A stretch of 64,000 bases of DNA. Origin: Jiella endophytica (GTDB lineage Bacteria; Pseudomonadota; Alphaproteobacteria; Rhizobiales; Rhizobiaceae). The stretch covers positions 620,001 through 684,000 of the forward strand of contig NZ_SOZD01000001.1 of NCBI RefSeq assembly GCF_004519335.1. The letters are read 5' to 3'. The position numbers and the translations under genes were made by a program. The notes beneath the pieces were generated by a model. That model did no database searches, was not told the DNA's origin, and worked only from the letters and a program-made list of their open reading frames with translations. Every line of letters begins with the position of its first letter. The first letter of the stretch is position 1. This document shows positions 1 through 8,590 of this stretch, piece after piece.

Positions 1-1255
1 GGCGGTGGTCAATGTCTATGCTGCCCGGCAGGTCTCCTCGCGCCGCTCGCCCTTTGCGGACGATCCGTTCTTCGGCCAGTTCTTCGGCAATCGCTTCGAT
101 TCGCCGCCGCGCATGGAGCAGTCCCTCGGCTCCGGCGTCATCGTCGACAAGTCCGGGTTGGTGGTCACCAACAATCACGTCGTCCAGGGCGCCGACGAGG
201 TGAAGATCGCCTTCGCCGATGGCCGTGAGTTCGAGACCAAGGTCCTGTCGAAGGACGCGACCGTCGACCTCGCCGTCCTCAAGATCGAGGGCGGCGACGG
301 GCCGTTTCCGATTATTCCGATCGCCGATTCGGACGATCTTCAGACCGGCGATCTGGTGCTCGCCATCGGCAATCCGTTCGGCATCGGCCAGACGGTGACC
401 AACGGCATCGTCTCGGCGCTGGCGCGCAACCATATCGGCGTCAACGACTTCGGCTTCTTCATCCAGACCGACGCGGCGATCAATCCGGGCAATTCCGGCG
501 GTGCGCTGATCGACATGTCCGGCCAGCTGGTCGGCGTCAATTCGGCGATCTATTCGCGATCGGGCGGCTCCAACGGCATCGGTTTTGCCATTCCCTCAAA
601 CATGGTGGCGACCTTCGTGCGCGCAGCGAAGAACGGCGGCCGCTTCGAGCGGCCCTTCGTCGGCGCCGATTTCGCGCCGGTCACCCCGGACATCGCCGAG
701 GCCCTCGGCCTCGACCGGCCGTCCGGCGCGCTGGTCCGCTCGATCTATCCGAACGGACCCGCGGAAAAGGCCGGGCTCAAGGTCGGCGACGTGGTGATGA
801 AGGCCGAAGGCCGGGAGATCGCCACCCCAGACGCCCTCGACTACCGCTTCGCGACCCTCGGCATCGGCAAGACGGTGAAGCTCGACGTCCTCTCCTCCGA
901 CGAGACCGAGCATCTGTCGCTGGCACTTGAACAGGCGCCGGAAAAGCCGGCCCGCGACGCCCGCGACATCTCCGGCCGCAACCCCTTTGCCGGTGCGACG
1001 GTCTATAATCTGTCGCCGCGGGTCGCCGGTGAGTTCCGCCTGCCGCAGGACAAGACCGGCGTCGTCGTCGCCAAGGTGGCGCCGCGCTCGCTGGCCGCGC
1101 GCTTCGGTCTTGAAGCCGGCGACATCGTGCTGGAGGTGAATGGCGAGAGCGTCGATTCGACCAAGACCCTCGATGCCATTGCCGGCGAGAACTATCGCGG
1201 CTGGCAGTTCGACATCGAGCGCGACGGCCGCCGGCTGACCCAGGTCGTGCGCTGA
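1..1255 (+). CDS. degP: Do/DegP-family periplasmic serine protease (5' partial)
   Basis: HtrA-type endopeptidase that degrades or refolds damaged envelope proteins in the periplasm. The reading frame is open to the window edge, so the signal peptide and true start lie upstream; the first visible GTG at 5 is not the start. In the visible part the trypsin-like triad is intact: His in NNHVV (about residue 58), Asp in DATVDLAV (about 88) and Ser in PGNSGGAL (about 164). Two PDZ domains follow, at about 215-300 and 325-410, the arrangement of DegP/DegQ. The gene ends one base before the ATG of rarA, so the two are probably co-transcribed. DegQ, MucD or DegP cannot be told apart from this part alone. 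Confidence 0.93.
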   Translation, partial: AVVNVYAARQVSSRRSPFADDPFFGQFFGNRFDSPPRMEQSLGSGVIVDKSGLVVTNNHVVQGADEVKIAFADGREFETKVLSKDATVDLAVLKIEGGDGPFPIIPIADSDDLQTGDLVLAIGNPFGIGQTVTNGIVSALARNHIGVNDFGFFIQTDAAINPGNSGGALIDMSGQLVGVNSAIYSRSGGSNGIGFAIPSNMVATFVRAAKNGGRFERPFVGADFAPVTPDIAEALGLDRPSGALVRSIYPNGPAEKAGLKVGDVVMKAEGREIATPDALDYRFATLGIGKTVKLDVLSSDETEHLSLALEQAPEKPARDARDISGRNPFAGATVYNLSPRVAGEFRLPQDKTGVVVAKVAPRSLAARFGLEAGDIVLEVNGESVDSTKTLDAIAGENYRGWQFDIERDGRRLTQVVR

Positions 1256-1256
1256 C

Positions 1257-2624
1257 ATGGGCGATCTCTTCGGCGAGGATCAGGAACGCAGGCCAACACC
1301 GCAGCCGAAAGGCCGGAGCGAGGCCGGCGAGCGGCGCAACGACCGGCCGGAACCGCCCCGGCCGCTTGCCGACCGCCTGCGTCCCCGGAAACTCGCCGAA
1401 GTCGTCGGCCAGGAACATCTGACCGGCGAAGGCGGCGCGCTGACCCGCATGCTCGCCAACCGGAGCCTCGGCTCGCTGGTCTTCTGGGGCCCGCCCGGCA
1501 CTGGCAAGACCACCGTCGCGCGGCTGCTGGCGAGCGAGGTCGACTACGCCTTCGAGCAGATCTCGGCGATCTTTTCCGGCGTCGCGGACCTGAAGAAGGT
1601 GTTCGAATCGGCCCGGCTCAGGCGCCAGAACGGCCGGGTGACGCTGCTCTTCGTCGACGAGATCCACCGCTTCAACCGCGCCCAGCAGGATTCCTTCCTG
1701 CCGGTCATCGAGGACGGCACGGTCATCCTCGTCGGCGCGACGACGGAAAATCCGTCCTTCGAATTGAACGCCGCGCTTCTGTCGCGGGCAAGGGTGCTGA
1801 CCTTCCGCTCGCTCGGGCCGGACAGCCTTGGCCGGCTGCTCGTCCGCGCCGAGGAGGAGACCGGCAGGAAACTGCCGCTCGACGATGCCGCGCGGGGGCT
1901 TCTCCTCAGCCTTGCCGATGGTGACGGCCGGGCGGTGCTGACGCTGGCCGAAGAGGTCTGGCGCGCGGCGGGCGAGGGCGAGACCATGGACCCCGAGACG
2001 CTCCTCTCCGTCGTCCAGCGGCGTGCGCCGATCTACGACAAGGGCCAGGACGGCCACTACAATCTGATCTCGGCGCTGCACAAGTCGGTGCGCGGCTCGG
2101 ATGTCGACGCCTCGCTCTACTGGCTCGCCCGCATGCTCGATGCCGGCGAGAACCCGCTCTATCTCGGCCGCCGGCTGGTCCGCATGGCGTCCGAGGACAT
2201 CGGCCTTGCCGACACCAACGCGCTGACAGTGGCCCTCGCGGCCAAGGACGCCTACGACTATCTCGGCTCGCCGGAGGGCGAGCTGGCGCTCGCCGAGGCG
2301 ACGGCCTATCTCGCCGCCGCGCCGAAATCCAACGCCGTCTACGTCGCCTACAAGGCGGCGGTGCGGGCCGCCAAGGAGCACGGCTCGCTGCTGCCGCCGA
2401 AACACATCCTCAACGCCCCGACCGGGCTGATGAAGGACGAGGGCTACGGCTCGGGCTACCGCTACGACCACGACCAGCCGGACGGTTTTTCCGGCCAGGA
2501 CTATTTTCCCGAGGAGATGGGAAGGCAGCGCTTCTACGAGCCGACCGATCGGGGCGACGAGCGCCGGCTCGGCGAGCATCTTTCGCGGCTTGCCCGGCTG
2601 CGCGAGGAACGCGGGAAGACCTAG
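1257..2624 (+). CDS. rarA: Replication-associated recombination protein RarA (MgsA), AAA+ ATPase
   Basis: Clamp-loader-like AAA+ ATPase acting at stalled replication forks, of the RarA/Mgs1/WRNIP1 family. The Walker A motif GPPGTGKTT is at residues 78-86 and the Walker B/DEIH box ([10 protein letters not shown]) at 131-140; the sensor region [12 protein letters not shown] follows. The C-terminal half has the family hallmarks of the tetramerisation part, for example [11 protein letters not shown] and [11 protein letters not shown]. The length of 455 residues is normal for the family, with a roughly 35-residue charged N-terminal extension. The start ATG at 1257 directly follows the upstream stop. 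Confidence 0.96.
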   Translation: MGDLFGEDQERRPTPQPKGRSEAGERRNDRPEPPRPLADRLRPRKLAEVVGQEHLTGEGGALTRMLANRSLGSLVFWGPPGTGKTTVARLLASEVDYAFEQISAIFSGVADLKKVFESARLRRQNGRVTLLFVDEIHRFNRAQQDSFLPVIEDGTVILVGATTENPSFELNAALLSRARVLTFRSLGPDSLGRLLVRAEEETGRKLPLDDAARGLLLSLADGDGRAVLTLAEEVWRAAGEGETMDPETLLSVVQRRAPIYDKGQDGHYNLISALHKSVRGSDVDASLYWLARMLDAGENPLYLGRRLVRMASEDIGLADTNALTVALAAKDAYDYLGSPEGELALAEATAYLAAAPKSNAVYVAYKAAVRAAKEHGSLLPPKHILNAPTGLMKDEGYGSGYRYDHDQPDGFSGQDYFPEEMGRQRFYEPTDRGDERRLGEHLSRLARLREERGKT

Positions 2625-2627
2625 GCG

Positions 2628-3380
2628 TCAGATCGCGGTGAGGCCGCCGTCGATCGAATGCACCGCGCCGTTGATATAGGGGCAATCGTCGGAGGCGAGG
2701 AAGGCGACAAGGCCGGCGACCTCTTCGACGGTGCCGTAGCGCCTTGCCGGAATGCCGCGGCTGCGCTTGGCTTCCGAGGATCCGATGGTCTCGTCCAGCC
2801 GGCCGATCATCCGGCTTCGGATTGGGCCGGGATTGATGCAGTTCACCCTGACGCCGTGCGGCGCGGCCTCGGTGGCGGCAACCCGCGTCAGCCCGACGAC
2901 GGCGTGTTTGCTGGCATTGTAGCCCCACATGCCGGGCGAGCCCGTCAGGCCGGAGGCGCTGGACGAATTGACGATCGACCCGAAGCCCTGACCGAGCATC
3001 ACCGGCAGGACGTGCCTGAGGCCGAGAAACACCCCCTCGACATTCACCGCCATCACCTTACGAAAATCCTCGATGCCGTAATCGGCGATGCGGGCGATCG
3101 GACCGTCGATGCCGGCATTGTTGAAGAAGACGTCGATGCGACCGGCGAGGGCGAGGGCCCTTGCGACATAGTCGCGCACGCTGGCTTCGTCCGTGACGTC
3201 GGCTTCGATGGCGAGGAGATCTCCGTCGACTGCCCGGCGCAGGCTCGAAAAATCACGGCCCGGCCGGTCGACCGCGACGATCCGGCCGCCGCGCCTTGCC
3301 ATCAGCGCAGCGCTTGCCGTGCCGATCTCGCCGGCGGCGCCGGTGACGAGGATGATCTTGCCGTCGAGCGGGGCGTCCAT
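2628..3380 (-). CDS. SDR-family oxidoreductase
   Basis: Classical short-chain dehydrogenase of 250 residues. The Rossmann glycine motif appears as TGAAGEIG (residues 13-20; Glu replaces the usual first Gly of GxG), NNAG is at 87-90, and the active site is Ser at about 140 with Tyr154 and Lys158 in YNASK. The C-terminal INPGPIRSRM and DGG segments are typical. The reading frame is open for 97 further codons upstream, but MDAPLDGKI starting at 3380 is chosen because it gives the usual SDR N-terminus and has an AGGAAGG-like ribosome binding site upstream. The substrate cannot be read from the sequence. It converges with rarA, the stops lying four bases apart. Confidence 0.9.
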   Translation of the reverse strand: MDAPLDGKIILVTGAAGEIGTASAALMARRGGRIVAVDRPGRDFSSLRRAVDGDLLAIEADVTDEASVRDYVARALALAGRIDVFFNNAGIDGPIARIADYGIEDFRKVMAVNVEGVFLGLRHVLPVMLGQGFGSIVNSSSASGLTGSPGMWGYNASKHAVVGLTRVAATEAAPHGVRVNCINPGPIRSRMIGRLDETIGSSEAKRSRGIPARRYGTVEEVAGLVAFLASDDCPYINGAVHSIDGGLTAI

Positions 3381-3762
3381 GGCTGCGACCTTCCTGTCGG
3401 CACTGGTACCGGCGTCGATGGGGCGCTTCGCGAGCGCCCGCCGGTTCAATATGCCGCGACGGCTGCCTTCGCCCACTCCCTGGTATGGAGCGACCCGATC
3501 CGGCGGGGCAAGATCGCCGATCGACGGCCGGATCGCTGTCACGGAACCGTCGCATCCGCTGGCGTCGGTGGCGGCACCAAGAACCGGCAAACGCACGGCT
3601 TTTCCGGGAATGCGGCCAAAATCGGCCAGAAAAGCGTCCGAACGGGGTTGATCGACGGGACCCGGAGCCATCTAATTGACCTATCGAGGGCGGGCCGCCA
3701 GCGGCTCGTCCCATCCGCGCGCCTGGCAAGGGCGCTTTTTTCATTCCAACGACGAGGTCTCG
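3381..3762. other. Intergenic region between divergent SDR and BCCT genes
   Basis: 382 bases without a convincing gene; frames open here are extensions of the flanking genes or shadows. It must hold the promoters of both divergent genes. The only clear structure is the hairpin with T-run near the BCCT start, listed separately. Confidence 0.6.
3719..3741 (+). terminator. Terminator-like hairpin in the leader of the BCCT gene
   Basis: GCGCC (3719-3723) and GGCGC (3731-3735) form a 5-bp stem with a 7-base loop followed immediately by six T (3736-3741). It lies only 21 bases before the BCCT start codon on the same strand, an odd place for a simple terminator because the next upstream gene runs the other way. 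It may be an attenuator or chance. Confidence 0.4.
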
Positions 3763-5379
3763 ATGTCATCTCAACAGACCACCGAGATACCCGACGTGTC
3801 GGTGACCGACTACGAAGTCGGCCAGGACAACATCCAGCGTTTCGGGCTCGATATCCACAATCCGGTCTTCCCGATCTCGGCGAGCGTCATCATCGCTTTC
3901 GTCGCTTTCGCGCTGCTCTTCCCCGAGCTGGCAGACGGATTCTTTGGCTGGCTGCGCCCGGCGATCACCTCCACCTTCGACTGGCTGTTCCTTCTGGCCG
4001 GCGACGTCTTCGTCCTGTTCTGCCTGGTGCTGGTGGTCTCGCCACTCGGCAAGATCCGCCTCGGCGGCAAGGACGCCAAGCCGGAATTCGGCTATTTCGG
4101 CTGGTTTGCCATGCTGTTCGCCGCCGGCATGGGCATCGGCCTGATGTTCTACGGCGTCTCCGAGCCGATCACCCATTTCACCTCGTCCATGGCCGGCGGC
4201 GCCGATGCGCCGCTGATGGGCGCGGCCGGCGATACCGACGCGGCGCGCCGCCTCGGCATGGCCGCCACCATCTATCACTGGGCGCTGCACCCCTGGGCGA
4301 TCTACGCCGTGGTGGCGCTCGCGCTGGCCTTCTTCAGCTACAACTGGGGCCTGCCGCTGACCATGCGCTCGGTGTTCTATCCGATGCTCGGCGACAGGGC
4401 CTGGGGCTGGCCGGGCCACATCATCGACATCCTTGCCGTCTTCGCGACGCTGTTCGGCCTTGCCACCTCCCTCGGCTTCGGCGCCGAACAGGCCGTCGGC
4501 GGACTGAATTATCTCTTCGGCGTGCCGGACACGATGCTGTCCAACATCGTGCTGATCGTGCTGATCACCGGCGTTGCGCTGACCTCGGTGGTCGCTGGCC
4601 TCGACGCCGGCGTGCGCCGGCTTTCCGAAATCAACATGGTGCTGGCGCTGCTGCTCCTGCTCTTCGTGTTCTTCGTCGGACCGACGATTCAGCTGATCCA
4701 GGGCTTCGTCGGCAATACGGTGGCCTATTTCCGCGACTTCATCCCGCTGTCGAACCCGTTCGGCCGCATGGATGACGGCTACCGCACCGGCTGGACGACC
4801 TTCTACTGGGCCTGGTGGATGAGCTGGTCGCCCTTTGTCGGCATGTTCATCGCCAGAGTGTCGCGCGGCCGCACGGTGCGCGAATTCATCACCTGCGTCC
4901 TGATCATCCCGACCATCGTCTCGATCATCTGGATGACGGTGTTCGGCGGCACCGCGCTGACCGAGACGATCGGCGGCTTCAAGGGCATCGTCGATGCCGA
5001 TCTCGAGGTGAAGCTGTTCGAGATGCTCGGCCAGCTGCCGCTGACGCAGATCACTTCCTTCATCGGCATCATCCTGGTCATCGTGTTCTTCGTCACCTCG
5101 TCGGATTCCGGTTCGCTGGTGATCGACACGATCACCGCCGGCGGCAAGATCGACGCGCCGGTGCCGCAGCGTGTGTTCTGGGCGAGCTTCGAGGGGCTGG
5201 TGGCGATCACGCTGCTGCTCGGCGGCGGCCTCGCGGCGCTGCAGGGCGCAGCGATCGCCACGGGGTTCCCCTTCGCGATCCTGCTCCTCCTGCTCTGCTG
5301 GTCGACCTGGAAGGGGCTCGCCGACGAGCGCAAGCAGCCCTTCCTGGAGAAGATGAAGGCCAAGGGCCACAAGGTCTGA
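3763..5379 (+). CDS. BCCT-family betaine/carnitine/choline transporter
   Basis: Inner-membrane secondary transporter for quaternary ammonium osmolytes or their precursors. The 538-residue protein has about 12 hydrophobic segments. Diagnostic motifs are MGIGLMFYGVSEPI in the third to fourth helix region and the family signature WWMSWSPFVGMFIARVSRGRTVREF, which includes the Trp-rich substrate box. The start at 3763 (MSSQQTTEI) is preferred over in-frame codons from 3676 because it follows a GACGAGG ribosome binding site and gives a normal N-terminus. No long cytoplasmic C-terminal regulatory tail is seen. The substrate (betaine, choline, carnitine) is not decided by sequence. A strong terminator follows at 5414-5446. 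Confidence 0.95.
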   Translation: MSSQQTTEIPDVSVTDYEVGQDNIQRFGLDIHNPVFPISASVIIAFVAFALLFPELADGFFGWLRPAITSTFDWLFLLAGDVFVLFCLVLVVSPLGKIRLGGKDAKPEFGYFGWFAMLFAAGMGIGLMFYGVSEPITHFTSSMAGGADAPLMGAAGDTDAARRLGMAATIYHWALHPWAIYAVVALALAFFSYNWGLPLTMRSVFYPMLGDRAWGWPGHIIDILAVFATLFGLATSLGFGAEQAVGGLNYLFGVPDTMLSNIVLIVLITGVALTSVVAGLDAGVRRLSEINMVLALLLLLFVFFVGPTIQLIQGFVGNTVAYFRDFIPLSNPFGRMDDGYRTGWTTFYWAWWMSWSPFVGMFIARVSRGRTVREFITCVLIIPTIVSIIWMTVFGGTALTETIGGFKGIVDADLEVKLFEMLGQLPLTQITSFIGIILVIVFFVTSSDSGSLVIDTITAGGKIDAPVPQRVFWASFEGLVAITLLLGGGLAALQGAAIATGFPFAILLLLLCWSTWKGLADERKQPFLEKMKAKGHKV

Positions 5380-5413
5380 GGCAGGGCTCTTGCCCGCAAG
5401 ACGACGCGAACCC

Positions 5414-5446
5414 GGTCGGCGCTTCTGGCGCCGGCCGCTTTTCTTT
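5414..5446 (+). terminator. Rho-independent terminator after the BCCT gene
   Basis: GGTCGGCGC (5414-5422) pairs over nine positions (one G-T) with GCGCCGGCC (5428-5436) around a 5-base loop, followed by GCTTTTCTTT. It lies 35 bases after the BCCT stop and 28 bases before crcB, so crcB probably has its own promoter within or after it. Confidence 0.85.
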
Positions 5447-5473
5447 CAACGATGACGAGACTGGTGTTCCTGT

Positions 5474-5851
5474 ATGTACAACGTCCTGCTCGTGGCGCTC
5501 GGCGGGGGGATCGGCGCGGCCCTCAGGCACCTCTCCGGGATCGCCGCCATGCGGCTTCTCGGTGCGGGCTTTCCCTATGGCACGATGTTCGTCAACGTCG
5601 TCGGCTCCTTCGTCATGGGCGCCTTCATCGAGCTTTTGGCCCGGCGTTTCGGCGCCTCGGCGGAACTTCGGCTGTTCGTCGCCACCGGCGTTCTCGGCGG
5701 CTTCACGACCTTTTCCTCCTTCTCCCTCGACACCGCCTTTCTCTATGAGCGCGGCGACCTGGCGCTTGCGGCGGTCTATGTGATCGGGTCGGTGGTCATC
5801 GGCATCGCGGCGCTGTTCGCCGGGCTCGGCGTGGTGCGGGCGCTCGGCTGA
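5474..5851 (+). CDS. crcB: Fluoride-specific ion channel CrcB/Fluc
   Basis: Small dual-topology membrane protein that exports fluoride. The 125 residues form four hydrophobic helices. Family signatures are GGGIGAALRH at 10-19, the asparagine-bearing TMFVNVVGSF at 37-46, and VLGGFTTFSSFS at 73-84, which contains the Phe and polar residues lining the pore. It appears as a single gene, consistent with a homodimer. The start lacks a good ribosome binding site. A fluoride riboswitch was looked for upstream and not recognised. Confidence 0.95.
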   Translation: MYNVLLVALGGGIGAALRHLSGIAAMRLLGAGFPYGTMFVNVVGSFVMGAFIELLARRFGASAELRLFVATGVLGGFTTFSSFSLDTAFLYERGDLALAAVYVIGSVVIGIAALFAGLGVVRALG

Positions 5852-5989
5852 CCCCCTCACGCTGCCGGCTTCCGTTGCGGGAGCGGCAACCTTGGCTCTT
5901 GCGCAGTTGCTTTTGGGAGGAGTAAGGCGGCGACGCGGAGCGGCCGATGCCTGCTGCCGTCCGCCAGTATCCGAGTCGGGGGCGACGAC

Positions 5990-6823
5990 ATGACCCGCAA
6001 ACAGAAGAAACTGATCCGGCGGATCGCCATCGCGGTGCCGCTGGCCCTCCTGTGTCTGTGGCTGATCCCGATCGTCACGATCGTCTGGATCGCCTGCGGC
6101 CTGATCGATGTCGGCCGCAACAAGGGCAAGACGCAGCTGATGTACAGCCGCTACTTCACAGGCAACGGCATCCCCACCTGGCTGCTCTCGCCGTTCAACC
6201 TCCTGATCGACCTCGTCAGCTACAGAAATCCCGGCGTCTGGCGGCTGGAGGACTTTCCCGCCGAGTGGCGTGCCGAGATCGAGACCGTCCTCGACACCTT
6301 CCGCGCCCGGAAAAGCGAGATCATCGCCGACATCGACTCCCAATTCGCCGAGGGCCGACGCGGCATGTATGTCTATCAGTGGTACGGCAAGCGCTTCGTC
6401 GACAACGTCCCGGAATTCAACCACGACTTCCGCTATGTGAAGACCATTGCGGTCTCGGTGTTCTCCGGCAAGGAATCGACCACCTGGCACTATGGCCCGC
6501 TGCGGCTGACCCTGAGGGTGCTCCTCAACCTAGCGCCGGCCGACAGCGACCGGGTGTTCATAGAATGCAACGGCGTGAAGCACCTGTGGCGCGACGACCC
6601 GCTCTACATCTTCGACGACACGCTGTTCCACCAGTCGGTGAACGAGGTGGACGCGCGGCGCTACAACGTCTTCATGGACGTCATCCGGCCGAGCCCCGTG
6701 CCCGGGCTGCTCTCGACGCTGCTGATCGGCGTCTCGGCGCTGGCCGACCGGCTGAAGGCGATGTTCTACAAGAACTGGAAGATGATCGACCGCCGCGGCG
6801 GCGCGCCGACACCGGCGGAATAG
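5990..6823 (+). CDS. Aspartyl/asparaginyl beta-hydroxylase family protein, LpxO-like
   Basis: Predicted membrane-anchored Fe(II)/2-oxoglutarate dioxygenase. One hydrophobic anchor lies at about residues 12-38 after a basic start (MTRKQKKLIRR). The C-terminal half matches the Asp_Arg_Hydrox pattern of LpxO, which 2-hydroxylates secondary acyl chains of lipid A: WHYGP (His167), a hydrophobic strand with LRVLLNL, CNGVKHLWRDDPLYIFDDTLFH (His214) and RRYNVFMDVIRP (Arg224 as candidate 2-oxoglutarate ligand). The two-His, no-acid metal site is what this family uses. Residues 60-80 (TGNGIPTWLLSPFNLLIDL) also recall LpxO. The lipid A role is inference from the family; other substrates are possible. 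It lies 31 bases before an epimerase gene. Confidence 0.7.
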   Translation: MTRKQKKLIRRIAIAVPLALLCLWLIPIVTIVWIACGLIDVGRNKGKTQLMYSRYFTGNGIPTWLLSPFNLLIDLVSYRNPGVWRLEDFPAEWRAEIETVLDTFRARKSEIIADIDSQFAEGRRGMYVYQWYGKRFVDNVPEFNHDFRYVKTIAVSVFSGKESTTWHYGPLRLTLRVLLNLAPADSDRVFIECNGVKHLWRDDPLYIFDDTLFHQSVNEVDARRYNVFMDVIRPSPVPGLLSTLLIGVSALADRLKAMFYKNWKMIDRRGGAPTPAE

Positions 6824-6854
6824 GTCGCATCGCGGGGCGACCGAGGGAGGCCGA

Positions 6855-7799
6855 ATGCGCATTCTCCTGACCGGCTCGTCCGGATGGCTCGGCCGATTCC
6901 TGGCGCCCCGGCTGAAGGCGCGGGGCGACACCGTCACCGGCCTCGATGTCGCGCCGGGCCCCGATACCGACGTGATCGGCTCGGTCGCCGACCGGGCCCT
7001 GATCGACCGGGTGTTTGCCGAGCACGGCATCGAGGCGGTGATCCATGGCGGCGCGCTGCACAAGCCGGACATTGCGCGCTATCCCAGGCAGGCCTTCATC
7101 GACGTCAATGTGACCGGGACGCTGAACCTTCTCGAGGCCGCGGTGCGGGCCGGTCATGATCGCGTCGTCTTCACCTCGACGACGTCGCTGATGATCTCGC
7201 AGGCGATCCGTGAGGAAGCCGGCGAGACGGCGGTCTGGCTCGACGAGACGGCGGGGCCGCTCCAGCCGCGCAACGTCTATGGCGCCACCAAGCTCGCGGC
7301 GGAGGGGCTCTGCCGGCTGTTCCATCTGGAGCATGGGCTGAAGGTCGCGGTGCTCAGAACCGCGCGGTTCTTTCCCGAGGAGGACGACACGCTCGACCAT
7401 CTGCCGGGCGAGAACCTCAAGGCCAACGAGTTCCTCAACCGCCGGCTGACCGTCGAGGACGCCGCCGAGGCCCATGTCGCCGCGCTCGACCGGGCAACCG
7501 GCTTCGAGGTCTTCGTCGTCTCGGCGCCGACGCCCTTTGCCAGATTCGAGGCGGGTGAGCTGAAGAGCGACGCGGCGGCGGTGATCGCGCGGCATTTCCC
7601 CAAGGCGGAGGAGCTTTATGCGGCGCGTGGCTGGCAGCTGCCGCGCTCGATCGGCCGGGTCTACGACGCCAGCCGCATGGAGCGGATCCTCGGCTTTCGC
7701 TGCCGCACCGATTTCGCCGCGGTTCTGCAGGCGCTGGAGGAGGGCGGCGAGATGCCGTTTCACCACGACCCGGCTTATGTCTCGCCGAAAGAGATTTGA
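6855..7799 (+). CDS. NAD-dependent epimerase/dehydratase (extended SDR)
   Basis: Extended short-chain dehydrogenase of 314 residues. The nucleotide-binding motif TGSSGWLG is at 6-13, the STT serine-threonine region at 108-110, and the catalytic pair Tyr142/Lys146 in NVYGATK. Sugar-nucleotide epimerase, dehydratase or uronate dehydrogenase are all possible; the residues seen do not choose between them. A GAGGGAGG ribosome binding site precedes the ATG. It follows the LpxO-like gene by 31 bases and may be co-transcribed with it. Confidence 0.88.
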   Translation: MRILLTGSSGWLGRFLAPRLKARGDTVTGLDVAPGPDTDVIGSVADRALIDRVFAEHGIEAVIHGGALHKPDIARYPRQAFIDVNVTGTLNLLEAAVRAGHDRVVFTSTTSLMISQAIREEAGETAVWLDETAGPLQPRNVYGATKLAAEGLCRLFHLEHGLKVAVLRTARFFPEEDDTLDHLPGENLKANEFLNRRLTVEDAAEAHVAALDRATGFEVFVVSAPTPFARFEAGELKSDAAAVIARHFPKAEELYAARGWQLPRSIGRVYDASRMERILGFRCRTDFAAVLQALEEGGEMPFHHDPAYVSPKEI

Positions 7800-7877
7800 G
7801 TTTCGGCCGAGGTGGCGTTTCAGGGAGTAGCGCACAGGGCGATCGTCTGAAGCCGGTAGCCGTATTCGCGAGTGGCC

Positions 7878-7908
7878 TGATCTCCCCCTCAAGGGAAGAG
7901 ATCGAAGC
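7878..7908. repeat. Dispersed palindromic repeat (CTCCCCCTCAAGGG type)
   Basis: GATCTCCCCCTCAAGGG followed by AAGAGATCGAAGC is nearly identical to the right end of the element inside the helicase gene at 38743-38770. The core folds as a hairpin (ATCTCCCC/GGGAAGAGAT). It sits in the 190-base gap before the toxin-antitoxin pair. Confidence 0.75.
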
Positions 7909-7989
7909 GTCGGTGGCGGCGGTTGCCCTCAAGCGATCGCCCTGCAGGAGCGTATTGGCGTTTGAGGCGCCTGGCGGTAGTATGAGTGC

Positions 7990-8178
7990 ATGGATGACTT
8001 CCGATCAGACGATCTGGACGGTTACTTGAGACCGGTTCGCGACGACGAAGTGGCGTCGAATCATCGCGTCTGGATGAACGAGCAGATCGCTGAAACGCTT
8101 GCCAAGAAAGAGCGCGGCGAGATGAATTACGCGCCGCTCGATCAGGTGCGCCGGGCTTTCAAGCTGGATGCATCTTAG
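7990..8178 (+). CDS. Putative antitoxin of a type II toxin-antitoxin pair
   Basis: 62-residue acidic protein (MDDFRSDDLDGYLRP start) whose middle, HRVWMNEQIAETLAKKERGEMNYAPLDQVRRAF, looks like a ParD/StbD-like antitoxin: a helical segment followed by a toxin-wrapping tail. Its last 11 bases overlap the start of the RelE/ParE-like gene, the usual antitoxin-first coupling. The assignment rests mainly on position and overlap; the DNA-binding fold is not clear by eye. A dispersed repeat lies just upstream. Confidence 0.7.
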   Translation: MDDFRSDDLDGYLRPVRDDEVASNHRVWMNEQIAETLAKKERGEMNYAPLDQVRRAFKLDAS

Positions 8179-8458
8179 GATATCAGAGGACGCGGAAGCG
8201 GACCTTCGCTTCCTGCGCGACTATCTCAACCCCCGCAGCCCGCAAGCCTACCAGCGCATTCTGATTGCGATTTTCGCTGCCTTCGATCAGCTGGAAGTCT
8301 TTCCGCTGCTGGGGAGGGAGGGAGAGGTGGCCGGAACGCGGGAGTTGACCGTTCCGCGGACGCCGTACCGCATCGTCTACAGCCTGCCGAATGCCTATTT
8401 CCTCGATGTCGAACGCGTCCTGCACGGGAGCTTGAGATATCCGAGCGACGAAGACTAG
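8168..8458 (+). CDS. RelE/ParE-family toxin
   Basis: 96-residue protein with the ParE/RelE pattern: N-terminal strand and paired helices (ISEDAEADLRFLRDYLNPRSPQAYQRIL), central LEVFPLLGREGEVAGTRELTVP, and a C-terminal sheet ending PYRIVYSLPN and VERVLHGSLRYP. The GTRELTVPRTPYRIVY block is the most diagnostic part of ParE-like toxins. It starts inside the antitoxin gene (11-base overlap), so the two are translationally coupled. Whether it cleaves mRNA (RelE) or poisons gyrase (ParE) cannot be decided; the sequence resembles ParE somewhat more. Confidence 0.85.
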   Translation: MHLRISEDAEADLRFLRDYLNPRSPQAYQRILIAIFAAFDQLEVFPLLGREGEVAGTRELTVPRTPYRIVYSLPNAYFLDVERVLHGSLRYPSDED

Positions 8459-8590
8459 GCGTGGTTGGTGTGTCTGTCCGCTTCGAACGCGGCCGGCGTT
8501 CTCATTGCCCAACGGCACGGCATTCTTTAGGAGACAGGGCACGCGGGGCCTTGGCACGAGCCGGCTGCGAGCATCGAAAGGCATAAGACA

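Noticed and set aside
777-2579. 600-codon minus-strand open frame opposite degP-rarA
   Set aside because: It is a shadow of two well-identified genes and has no recognisable domain.
3766-5370. 534-codon minus-strand frame opposite the BCCT gene
   Set aside because: Composition is a His/Asp/Arg-rich antisense artefact; the sense protein is a clear family member.
5380-5473. Fluoride riboswitch upstream of crcB
   Set aside because: Only a GATGACGAGAC...CCTGT stretch vaguely recalls the 3' part of the aptamer; the 5' conserved part and pseudoknot are not found, and most of the gap is a terminator.
7796-8029. 77-codon frame across the repeat before the antitoxin
   Set aside because: It runs through the dispersed repeat and overlaps the antitoxin start in another frame; no support.
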